Assembly: GCA_029939085.1 (NCBI GenBank)
Contig: JAOZTQ010000106.1
Location: 1 to 5,422, forward strand
Length of the DNA stretch: 5,422 bases
DNA from: Candidatus Nanopelagicales bacterium
Lineage (GTDB): Bacteria; Actinomycetota; Actinomycetes; S36-B12; GCA-2699445
Reading direction: 5' to 3'
The notes under the pieces were generated by a model. The model was given only the letters and a program-made list of their open reading frames with translations. It ran no database searches and was not told the origin of the DNA. This document shows positions 1-5,177 of the stretch, piece after piece. The position numbers were made by a program, and so were the translations under genes. Every line of letters starts with the position of its first letter. Position 1 is the first letter of the stretch.

Positions 1-2
1 AC

Positions 3-1055
3 AGCCCCCCGACAGCGGTGTTGACCGTCGCGTTGCCCGGGAGGAGCAAGAAATCGGTCGTCTCTGGATATTTCACCGAGTATCAGGGCAAGCGTGCTCC
101 TGGATTGATTCGACTAAAGGGCAATGGGAAACGAGACAAGAGCTTTAAACCAGGCTCAGGCCCCAGCGGTCCCGTGACCAGCATCATTCCGTTGGAGAAC
201 GGCAAGATGTTACTCGGTGGCAGTATTCAGACTTATGACGGAGTCTCAGTCGGCAACCTGCTGCGAGTGAACTCAAATGGCTCTATTGATCAGACCTATG
301 CACCCGCTGGCTTCAACGATCAAGTGAGTGCCATGGCACTGCTTTCGGACGGCAGTCTTCTGGTTGCCGGTTTCTTTACCAGTTATGGATCCGAAGCTGT
401 CTCTGGTGGTCTCGTGAAACTGAAGCCAGATGCGACGCTGGACTCTTCTTTCGTTGCCCCGGCGGAACTTCAGCCAGGATCAGTGGAAAGTCTGCTTGCG
501 TTGAAGCAAGGTAAGGCTCTCGTCGGTGGGACATTCGCCAGCTACGGAGCCTCGTTAGGCAGTGGCTTGGCGCGTGTCAATAGCGACGGTTCGGCGGACT
601 CGTCTTTCGACGTCGCTAGTGGTTTTGGTTCCACAGTTGGCGGCGTTTACTCGATTCAGAAGTATCGCAAGGAGTTTCTTATCGGAGGATCGTTCTCGGA
701 ATATGACCAGCAAAGCGCCTCCAATCTTGTCCTGATCGCCAAGAACGGATGGCGGTCACTCAGGTTACGTACCGGCACGGGCTTCGATGGTCAGGTCAAC
801 TCGGTGTCGGTGCAGCCAGATAAGCGACTCGTTGTTGTTGGGAACTTTTCCAAGTACCGAGGAAAGAAGGCGCCTGGTATTACGAGGCTGAAGAAAGATG
901 GAGTTCGTGACAAGTCCTTTAAGGCAGGTTCCGGCTTCAACGCGTCAGTCAGTGACTCCGTATTGCGCCCCGACGGCACTGTCCTGGTCGGCGGATTCTT
1001 CACCAAATACAGCAAGTCACGAGCTAAAGGATTGGTCGGCATTCTCACCGAATGA
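3..1055 (+). CDS. Delta-60 repeat (DUF5122) beta-propeller-like protein, 5' end outside window
   Basis: This is the C-terminal part of a repeat protein; its enzymatic role, if any, is unknown. Seven copies of a 50-54 residue unit are visible. Each runs roughly V-x-S-V-x-x-x-x-D-G-x-L-L-V-G-G-x-F-x-x-Y, then G-L-x-R-L-x-x-D-G-x-x-D-x-S-F. Counting the GTG at base 18 as residue 1, copies begin near residues 1, 53, 103, 156, 210, 260 and 311. This is the signature of Delta-60 repeats, usually found in exported or surface proteins that probably fold as beta-propellers. The frame is open from base 3 and the first repeat begins exactly at the GTG, so that codon is probably an internal valine and the true start lies upstream; no signal peptide is visible. 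The last copy ends after its Y-x-x-x-x-x-x-G-L-V strand, at a TGA. Family call is firm; function is not. Confidence 0.85.
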   Translation, partial: SPPTAVLTVALPGRSKKSVVSGYFTEYQGKRAPGLIRLKGNGKRDKSFKPGSGPSGPVTSIIPLENGKMLLGGSIQTYDGVSVGNLLRVNSNGSIDQTYAPAGFNDQVSAMALLSDGSLLVAGFFTSYGSEAVSGGLVKLKPDATLDSSFVAPAELQPGSVESLLALKQGKALVGGTFASYGASLGSGLARVNSDGSADSSFDVASGFGSTVGGVYSIQKYRKEFLIGGSFSEYDQQSASNLVLIAKNGWRSLRLRTGTGFDGQVNSVSVQPDKRLVVVGNFSKYRGKKAPGITRLKKDGVRDKSFKAGSGFNASVSDSVLRPDGTVLVGGFFTKYSKSRAKGLVGILTE

Positions 1056-1058
1056 TCG

Positions 1059-1085
1059 GCGGACCTTCAGTAACGAAGTATCCGC
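1059..1085 (+). terminator. Possible terminator hairpin without a T-tract after the Delta-60 gene
   Basis: Starting 3 bases after the stop codon, GCGGA pairs with TCCGC (1081-1085), and inside it CTTC pairs with GAAG around the loop AGTAAC. One base on the left and two on the right are unpaired between the two stems. No run of T's follows, so this is only a candidate for transcription termination or mRNA 3'-end protection. Its position right after the stop is the main support. Confidence 0.3.
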
Positions 1086-1156
1086 AGATCAACGATTGGC
1101 ACGATGGCATCGACTGCTTCGAGTCACTTACTAAGTCGCTGCACCGGAATGATGTC

Positions 1157-1162
1157 TAGGAT
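1157..1162 (+). promoter_or_regulatory. Putative -10 element (TAGGAT) of a leaderless promoter for the first PAP2 gene
   Basis: TAGGAT fits the actinobacterial TANNNT -10 pattern and ends 6 bases before the GTG at 1169, which would put the transcription start on or next to the start codon. The surrounding 10 bases TCTAGGATGC (1155-1164) recur at the same distance before the second PAP2 gene. I see no convincing -35. Alternative reading: AGGA (1158-1161) lies 7 bases before GTG and could be a minimal Shine-Dalgarno sequence. The sequence alone cannot separate the two readings. Confidence 0.45.
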
Positions 1163-1168
1163 GCAATC

Positions 1169-2068
1169 GTGTCCGACATCTCGTCTTCGCAGTCGCCTGA
1201 CGAAACACGGAATCGCGCACGCCAACTTCGAGCGCTCGCGCTGTGGTCGGCTGCGTTTTTTGGACTGATCTACCTGCTGGCAGTCCATACAACTCTGGGT
1301 CAGGAATGGGACGATATCGCGGTACTGGAACGAATCACCGCCGGCGAGCAGCGTGTTGACCGGGCCAAGGAGATCCTGGACAACATCCGCATCGGATCCA
1401 TCGTCTTGGCGCTGGGGATCCTCTTGGCGATAGGCCTATGGCGAAAACGACTTCGAGCCGGAATCACCGCAGTACTGACGTTCTCCGGAACAATCCTGCT
1501 CGCTGAGATCCTCAAGTCGGTGTTGCCACGGCAAGAGTTGACGTCATATGACGCGCTGACAATCTTCCGTGGTTTGAATACCTTCCCCAGCGGACACGCC
1601 ACAATTGCCACAGCCAGTGTGCTCGCCCTCATCGTGGTCTCCGCAGCTCGCGCTCGACCGTGGATTGCCCTAGTCGGTGTGATCGGGGCAGCGGCAGCGA
1701 CCTGGGCAACGCTGGCGGCTGGTTGGCATCGTCCGTCGGACACAATCGGTGGCATCCTGCTCGCTACGGCCTGCTTCTCGGGAGTAGTCGCGTGGTCGCT
1801 ACCCCGGCATTGGCGTCCAGCCGCGGCGGCCAAGTTCTCCGGCAACCTGATCAGGGTAGGGGCGCTAACGCTAGGGCTGCTCGCAGTCGTTGCTCGACTC
1901 ATCACCTGGTGGGTGCCGAGTGAGAACTGGCAACTGGGAAGCACGCTTTATGTCAGCTCGTCACTCCTCATCCTGATCACCATTGGGATTTCGATTCTTA
2001 TATTTACCCGGTTGCTGTGTGATCAAGACTGGACACAGAGATCTACCCGCGAACCCCCGGTCAGTTAA
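1169..2068 (+). CDS. PAP2-superfamily membrane phosphatase (intact PSGH motif), 299 aa
   Basis: Predicted integral membrane phosphatase of the PAP2 (type 2 phosphatidic acid phosphatase) superfamily, which removes phosphate from lipid phosphates or isoprenoid pyrophosphates on the outer membrane face; the substrate here is not known. Motif 1 is a short form, K116 and R121 (KSVLPR). Motif 2 is PSGH with H143, the usual general acid. Motif 3 is GWHRPSD with nucleophile H187 and D191. The arginine normally six residues before the motif-3 histidine is a threonine. Hydrophobic segments lie near residues 24-40, 74-90, 98-116, 144-160, 165-184, 191-210, 228-247 and 260-282, so a six-helix core appears to have two extra C-terminal helices. 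Residues 41-73 form a polar loop (GQEWDD, RAKE) conserved in the downstream paralogue. The start is fixed: an in-frame TAG lies 12 bases before GTG and no other start falls between. It has its own upstream gap and no overlap with neighbours. Confidence 0.85.
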   Translation: MSDISSSQSPDETRNRARQLRALALWSAAFFGLIYLLAVHTTLGQEWDDIAVLERITAGEQRVDRAKEILDNIRIGSIVLALGILLAIGLWRKRLRAGITAVLTFSGTILLAEILKSVLPRQELTSYDALTIFRGLNTFPSGHATIATASVLALIVVSAARARPWIALVGVIGAAAATWATLAAGWHRPSDTIGGILLATACFSGVVAWSLPRHWRPAAAAKFSGNLIRVGALTLGLLAVVARLITWWVPSENWQLGSTLYVSSSLLILITIGISILIFTRLLCDQDWTQRSTREPPVS

Positions 2069-2104
2069 CTCGCCGCCATTTGCAGCAGAGCGGACTGGCC
2101 GTGT

Positions 2105-2139
2105 TGAAATTTCAGATTTTTTGCACAAACACTTGCACA
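2105..2139. repeat. AT-rich palindrome and paired TTGCACA direct repeats upstream of the SOS box
   Basis: The first half of the gap between the PAP2 genes holds TGAAATTTCA, a perfect 10-base palindrome (2105-2114), then a run of six T's (2117-2122), then TTGCACA twice (2121-2127 and 2133-2139) with a 12-base period. The spacing of just over one helical turn would suit a DNA-binding protein, but all elements are short. No assignment to a known regulator is possible. Confidence 0.3.
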
Positions 2140-2144
2140 TAAGG

Positions 2145-2160
2145 TCGAACATGTGTTCGA
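2145..2160. promoter_or_regulatory. LexA-binding SOS box, perfect dyad
   Basis: TCGAACATGTGTTCGA is a perfect match to the mycobacterial/actinobacterial LexA site TCGAAC-N4-GTTCGA. It also fits every position of the Bacillus-type consensus CGAACRNRYGTTCG. The arms TCGAACA and TGTTCGA are exact reverse complements around TG. LexA bound here would repress an overlapping promoter until DNA damage triggers its self-cleavage. A possible -10 (TACATT, 2162-2167) follows directly on the + strand. The next protein-coding gene is the PSGT paralogue, whose GTG is 230 bases downstream, with a hairpin between. The site is not near lexA, recA or any recognisable repair gene in this window. The match is strong; the regulated transcript is not established. 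Confidence 0.7.
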
Positions 2161-2161
2161 A

Positions 2162-2167
2162 TACATT
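2162..2167 (+). promoter_or_regulatory. Weak candidate -10 (TACATT) next to the SOS box
   Basis: TACATT matches four of six positions of TATAAT and fits TANNNT. It begins two bases after the SOS dyad, so LexA would cover the region between -35 and -10, a normal place for repression. No good -35 is visible at 16-18 bases; the TTGCAC at 2133-2138 is 23 bases away. The predicted start of transcription would be near 2174. Confidence 0.25.
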
Positions 2168-2191
2168 AACTCTCCCAGAGGGACCCTAAGC

Positions 2192-2252
2192 AGCCTGGCC
2201 CAGTCGAGAAAACCAGGGACCACAACCGGTTAAGTACTGGGCCAGGCTTTTC
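2192..2252 (+). terminator. Long-stem hairpin followed by TTTT, probable intrinsic terminator or attenuator
   Basis: AGCCTGGCCCAGT (2192-2204) and ACTGGGCCAGGCT (2236-2248) are a perfect 13-bp inverted repeat, followed at once by TTTTCTCTT. The 31-base loop is longer than usual for an intrinsic terminator; inside it AACC (2211-2214) could pair with GGTT (2228-2231). It may end transcripts of the first PAP2 gene, whose stop is 123 bases upstream. It may instead end or attenuate a transcript begun at the SOS box. Either way it separates the SOS box from the second PAP2 gene. Confidence 0.55.
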
Positions 2253-2293
2253 TCTTGCCATATCAGCGAATCAGCATCCAGTGCCCTGGCAGC

Positions 2294-2312
2294 GCGGCAG
2301 CGATATTGCCGC
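2294..2312. repeat. Small inverted repeat in the gap between the PAP2 genes
   Basis: GCGGCA and TGCCGC form a 6-bp stem with a 7-base loop. No T-run follows, so it does not look like a terminator. It could be part of a structured leader if transcription from the SOS region reads through to the second PAP2 gene. Apart from this, I see nothing further in 2253-2355. Confidence 0.2.
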
Positions 2313-2355
2313 CTGACCGGTTTCGGAGTCGTCGTATTCGAGCTACTACTGGGTT

Positions 2356-2384
2356 TTGGCTGGTGCAACGCTGACCTCTAGGAT
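2356..2384 (+). promoter_or_regulatory. Putative leaderless promoter (TTGGCT, 17 bp, TAGGAT) for the second PAP2 gene
   Basis: TTGGCT (2356-2361; four of six matches to TTGACA) is separated by 17 bases from TAGGAT (2379-2384), which ends 6 bases before the GTG at 2391. The core TCTAGGATGC (2377-2386) is identical in sequence and position to the element before the first PAP2 gene. As there, AGGA 7 bases before GTG could alternatively be a minimal ribosome binding site. The recognisable -35 makes the promoter reading better supported here than at the first copy. Confidence 0.5.
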
Positions 2385-2390
2385 GCGGCA

Positions 2391-3263
2391 GTGACCGAAC
2401 CATCTGTCTCAGCTGACTCTGATGATGTTGATCGCCGTGCCCGCGATTTCGTCAAGGTCGCGGTATTGGCCGGAGTGGTCGTCGTGTTGGTGTATCTGCT
2501 GGCTGTTCAGACATCGTGGGGGCAGACCTGGGACGACTCGGCTGTCATTGAGCGAGTCAAGGCTGGGAAAAAGCAGATTGGTCGAGCCAAGGAAGTTTTA
2601 GAGACGATTCGTCTTCCGCTGCTGATCGCGGCTTTGGCGCTGGTCGTCATCATTGGAGTCTGGCGAAAAAAGCTTCGCGCAGGCATCGCCGCGGTGACGG
2701 TCTTTGCCGGGACGGTGCTGTTGGCCGAGTTGCTGAAATTACTGCTGCCGAGACCAGTTCTTTCAGGTTTAGAGAGTCAGGTGAAATTTGACGGACTAAA
2801 CACGTTCCCAAGCGGTACTACCACCGTCGCGACGTCTTTGGTTTTAGCCATCATGTTGGTATGCAGCGTCCGGGTACGTCCGTGGATTGCGATTGTGGGT
2901 GTCGTATGGGCGGCCACTGTTGCTTGGGGCGTATTAGCTGCAGGTTGGCATCGTCCCTCTGATGCAATCGGTGCTGTCGTACTCACGACAGCCTGCTTCG
3001 CTGGTGCGATGGCTTGGTTGCTACCTCGATACTGGCATTCGGTGGCTCCTTCGACGCTATCCAAAAGCGTGCTCCCGGTGAGCTTCCTGCTTTTGGGAGT
3101 TATCGCGGTAGCCGCTCGTGCCATTAACTGGTGGGTGCCGCGCGGGGCTGATTGGCAGCTCGATAGTGCGGCCTATGTCAGCGCTTCGATACTTATTCTC
3201 GTGTCCTCCTGTGTATCCATTCTGGGTTTTGCGTGGATGATGCGTTCCGTAGATTTGCGATGA
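2391..3263 (+). CDS. PAP2-superfamily paralogue with PSGT in place of PSGH, 290 aa
   Basis: Membrane protein aligned with the upstream PAP2 gene product from about residue 21 to the end with a single one-residue gap; about half the aligned positions are identical by hand count. It keeps motif 1 in more canonical form (K116, R121, P122: LKLLLPRP) and motif 3 (GWHRPSD, H187, D191). Motif 2 reads PSGT: T143 replaces the catalytic histidine that normally protonates the leaving group. As in its paralogue, the motif-3 arginine is absent. The hydrophobic pattern is the same, with about eight segments. Normal lipid phosphatase activity is therefore doubtful. It may be a pseudoenzyme, a partner or regulator of the first protein, or an enzyme for a substrate that needs only the nucleophile. 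The reading frame is intact and the family fold conserved, which argues against simple decay. An in-frame TAG 12 bases upstream fixes the GTG start. It lies downstream of an SOS box and hairpin. Confidence 0.8.
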   Translation: MTEPSVSADSDDVDRRARDFVKVAVLAGVVVVLVYLLAVQTSWGQTWDDSAVIERVKAGKKQIGRAKEVLETIRLPLLIAALALVVIIGVWRKKLRAGIAAVTVFAGTVLLAELLKLLLPRPVLSGLESQVKFDGLNTFPSGTTTVATSLVLAIMLVCSVRVRPWIAIVGVVWAATVAWGVLAAGWHRPSDAIGAVVLTTACFAGAMAWLLPRYWHSVAPSTLSKSVLPVSFLLLGVIAVAARAINWWVPRGADWQLDSAAYVSASILILVSSCVSILGFAWMMRSVDLR

Positions 3264-3311
3264 GCGGCGACGCATCTCGGTCTAGCCGCGGGCGGCAGTT
3301 TTCGCTGCGTC
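3264..3311 (+). terminator. GC-rich structured 3' region after the second PAP2 gene, possible terminator
   Basis: Directly after the TGA, GCGGC (3264-3268) can pair with GCCGC (3285-3289). A competing fold pairs GACGCA (3269-3274) with TGCGTC (3306-3311). A third small hairpin, GCAG-TTTTCG-CTGC, lies at 3295-3308. None is followed by a T-run, so termination is a guess based on position. The rest of the gap to 3488 holds a 19-codon reading frame (3331-3390) and an AT-rich stretch before the next gene, with no clear regulator site. Confidence 0.25.
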
Positions 3312-3475
3312 TCCTGTTGTGGAGCTCCTGATGAATCAACCTGAACCTCGCGTTTGCCCGTATACGACCGCACACAACCGGGTCGACTAACGAGTCATGA
3401 AAATTAACCTCGGCGAGAGTTCAATTTTTCCTCAAGAAGTAGATTTTTTTCTGGGCGTTCAACCATTCGCAGGAT

Positions 3476-3481
3476 TAAACT
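3476..3481 (+). promoter_or_regulatory. Putative -10 (TAAACT) of a leaderless promoter for the exported protein gene
   Basis: TAAACT fits TANNNT and ends 7 bases before the ATG at 3489, the spacing expected for leaderless transcription. The only Shine-Dalgarno-like string, AGGA (3471-3474), is 14 bases from the ATG and too far to work well, which supports the leaderless reading. An AT-rich tract (3421-3450) lies just upstream. No clear -35 was found. Confidence 0.35.
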
Positions 3482-3488
3482 TTCGGCC

Positions 3489-5069
3489 ATGCGCCGTCTT
3501 GCTATTTCCACGTTGAGTATCGCTGGCCTTGCGGCAGGAATGATCTCGCTTTCTGCACCTGCAGTCATGGCCGAGAGTACCTGTCAGAAAGAAACGGGAG
3601 GTAGCACGAGCAGCGTTGCCTACACCGGTAAGAACAGTGGCAGATCCACCGATGGTTACACCTGCGCCTACCAAGCCGACAAGGGTAAAAGCAGTCTGAG
3701 CCCGTGGGCTACGAAGTCGTGGACCTCGAACACTCCAGAGGGCTACTACCGGATGAAGGATTGCACGGACAAAGACAGCAGTAGCATCTCGCTTTCTCCC
3801 GCCTACGCACAGACTGATTTTGGTTCGTCTTGGACTCAGACTGCAACGAACTGGGACGCTACCAAGACTCATCACTGGGGCCCAGGAATTTTTTGGGCCA
3901 CTGATGATGTACAGAGCAATCAGTGGACATCCAGTGACTGCAACTGGGGAGACTTTCCCACCAATATGTTCTGGCAAACTTCACTCACCATCAGCTTGGA
4001 CACGTATGACAAAGTGGATGGAACCCCCACCTTCACCGTGACGGTTACGCCGGACGCCAACGCTCCCGCCCAGGGTGAAGCCGGAGTCTTCATCCAGGCT
4101 GGTGATGCCCCAGACCCAACCTCGGATCAGGTGATTGCGGGCGGAACCCTAGATAACGGCAGCGTCACCGCAAAAGGTAAGCCGCTGGAGTCTGGCGAAT
4201 ACACCTTCTACGCCGCATACGGGGGATCCGGTGCTAGTGAAGATCCGGCAGTCCAGCCCTATCAGCTCACGCCGCCACAACGTGGTTGGTTGCCAGGGGA
4301 GTCGAGTTCGATAACTCAGACTATCCAGCGGGACTTGAGCGCCACAGCCAGCGGCTCCGCTGTCGCTGCTACGTCCGACGTTAATGGCATGGAGGTTGGT
4401 AGGCGACTGCCGATGTCGGTCGTGAATCAAAGCACCGAATACCCAAAGATGCCTCAGGCGACCTGTGAGACTGGCGAGGTTCCCATTCACGTCGACGGGT
4501 ACTCACCAAAGAAAAACATTGGACACGAGCACGTCCGCTGGTCCGACAATGGCGCCAAACTGAAGGTTAAAGGCATGAAGGACGGCAGCAGCTTAAGCCT
4601 GCAACTGGTCTGCCGCCCATTTGCTGAAAAGCCGACCGGCCTGGGCGAACTGCGACTCGGGACTGTGCGGGCTGACAAACTCAAGCAGAAAAAATCCGGA
4701 CCCGTATACGCCGGACCCGGTCGCGATGAAGTAACTGTCAAAGCAAAGAAGAGCTCAACCTTCGGGGCTTTGGGTCGTGATCGTTTAATCCTGAAGGCCG
4801 CCAATGCCGCTGCAGACGGTGGTCCTGGTGCTGACAAGATTAAGTCGAACACCAAGCCCAAGAAAGCCGACGGAAAGCGGTCCGGTCGTGCACTACTCAT
4901 CGGTGGTCCGGGACCCGACACATTGATCAGCGGCAAAGGACCAGACCGAATCAACGCTCGCGACGGCAAACCCAATGACAACGTGGAATGCCGTGGCAGC
5001 AAGACCCGTGTCTTGGCAGACAAAGGGGATACCGTCACCGGAAATTGCAAGAATGTTAAGCGCAAGTGA
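3489..5069 (+). CDS. Exported multidomain protein: unknown Trp/Cys-containing domain, Ig-like domain, degenerate RTX tail; 526 aa
   Basis: Predicted secreted or surface protein of unknown function. Residues 1-28 form a signal peptide (MRR, hydrophobic core, cleavage after VMA at 28). Residues 29-170 are rich in Trp, Ser and Thr with C32, C59, C92 and C151; I recognise no family. Residues about 175-250 (TFTVTVTPDA start, SGEYTFYAAYGGSG end) look like a bacterial Ig-like repeat domain. Residues 290-395 are unassigned, with C326 and C375. The tail (408-526) carries RTX-like Ca-binding nonapeptides: AGPGRDEVT (408), GALGRDRLI (426), GGPGADKIK (444) and the contiguous pair GGPGPDTLI and SGKGPDRIN (472-489). 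It ends with RDGKPNDNVEC and a GDTVTGNC segment (C501, C520), a closing pattern I associate with exported proteins of Thermoleophilia-like actinobacteria. The eight mature cysteines could form four disulfides. The ATG start is chosen because it gives the signal peptide. Confidence 0.8.
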   Translation: MRRLAISTLSIAGLAAGMISLSAPAVMAESTCQKETGGSTSSVAYTGKNSGRSTDGYTCAYQADKGKSSLSPWATKSWTSNTPEGYYRMKDCTDKDSSSISLSPAYAQTDFGSSWTQTATNWDATKTHHWGPGIFWATDDVQSNQWTSSDCNWGDFPTNMFWQTSLTISLDTYDKVDGTPTFTVTVTPDANAPAQGEAGVFIQAGDAPDPTSDQVIAGGTLDNGSVTAKGKPLESGEYTFYAAYGGSGASEDPAVQPYQLTPPQRGWLPGESSSITQTIQRDLSATASGSAVAATSDVNGMEVGRRLPMSVVNQSTEYPKMPQATCETGEVPIHVDGYSPKKNIGHEHVRWSDNGAKLKVKGMKDGSSLSLQLVCRPFAEKPTGLGELRLGTVRADKLKQKKSGPVYAGPGRDEVTVKAKKSSTFGALGRDRLILKAANAAADGGPGADKIKSNTKPKKADGKRSGRALLIGGPGPDTLISGKGPDRINARDGKPNDNVECRGSKTRVLADKGDTVTGNCKNVKRK

Positions 5070-5076
5070 CTCAACC

Positions 5077-5095
5077 GAACTGAGCCAGCCAGTTC
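5077..5095 (+). terminator. Possible terminator hairpin without a T-tract after the exported protein gene
   Basis: GAACTG and CAGTTC form a perfect 6-bp stem with a 7-base loop, starting 8 bases after the TGA. No T-run follows. The evidence is position and symmetry only. Confidence 0.3.
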
Positions 5096-5163
5096 CTGGA
5101 GCAAGGTACGCGGGATATTCTTTGAGGATCTTGACCATTTGCGTGACATCGCTTGAAAAGCCC

Positions 5164-5170
5164 GAGAAGG
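5164..5170 (+). promoter_or_regulatory. Shine-Dalgarno site GAGAAGG deciding the start of the last gene
   Basis: GAGAAGG lies 7 bases before the GTG at 5178, a normal spacing, and is the clearest ribosome binding site in the window. With the in-frame TGA at 5154-5156 it fixes the start. This gene therefore appears to have a leader, unlike the three before it. A TTGACC at 5131-5136 might be a -35, but the hexamer 17 bases on (TGAAAA) is poor. Confidence 0.55.
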
Positions 5171-5177
5171 TCTAAAC

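Noticed and set aside
1102..1112. CGATGGCATCG dyad upstream of the first PAP2 gene
   Set aside because: Five-base arms around one base are expected by chance in a gap of this size, and the element is not repeated before the second PAP2 gene.
898..1134. 78-codon + strand frame across the end of the Delta-60 gene
   Set aside because: Out of frame with the conserved final repeats and without family features.
1300..1944. 214-codon open frame on the - strand inside the first PAP2 gene
   Set aside because: It is fully antisense to a gene with conserved catalytic motifs, its translation is Arg/Ala/Ser-rich without domains, and it has no promoter or ribosome site support.
1961..2152. 63-codon - strand frame starting inside the SOS box
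   Set aside because: It overlaps the end of the first PAP2 gene in antisense and its translation shows no domain; the start inside the LexA dyad looks coincidental.
2151..2189. 12-codon + strand frame starting at the ATG within the SOS box
   Set aside because: Too short, has no ribosome site, and its start would lie upstream of the predicted transcription start.
2186..2368. 60-codon - strand frame filling part of the gap between the PAP2 genes, TTG start with AGAGG upstream
   Set aside because: The possible ribosome site is tempting, but the start is TTG, the translation is low-complexity at its beginning, and it runs through the 13-bp inverted repeat and its T-run, which are better explained as an RNA element on the + strand.
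3397..3516. 39-codon + strand frame (starts MKINLGESSI) overlapping the start of the exported protein gene
   Set aside because: No ribosome site or suitable -10 at its ATG, and it would overlap the signal-peptide coding region by 28 bases; the protein-like composition may be chance.
3459..3977. 172-codon open frame on the - strand over the start of the exported protein gene
   Set aside because: Antisense to the signal peptide and N-terminal domain; no recognisable domain.
4487..5149. 220-codon open frame on the - strand over the RTX tail
   Set aside because: Low-complexity Ser/Pro/Leu/Arg translation expected as the antisense of a Gly/Lys/Asp-rich tail; it conflicts with the well-supported exported protein.
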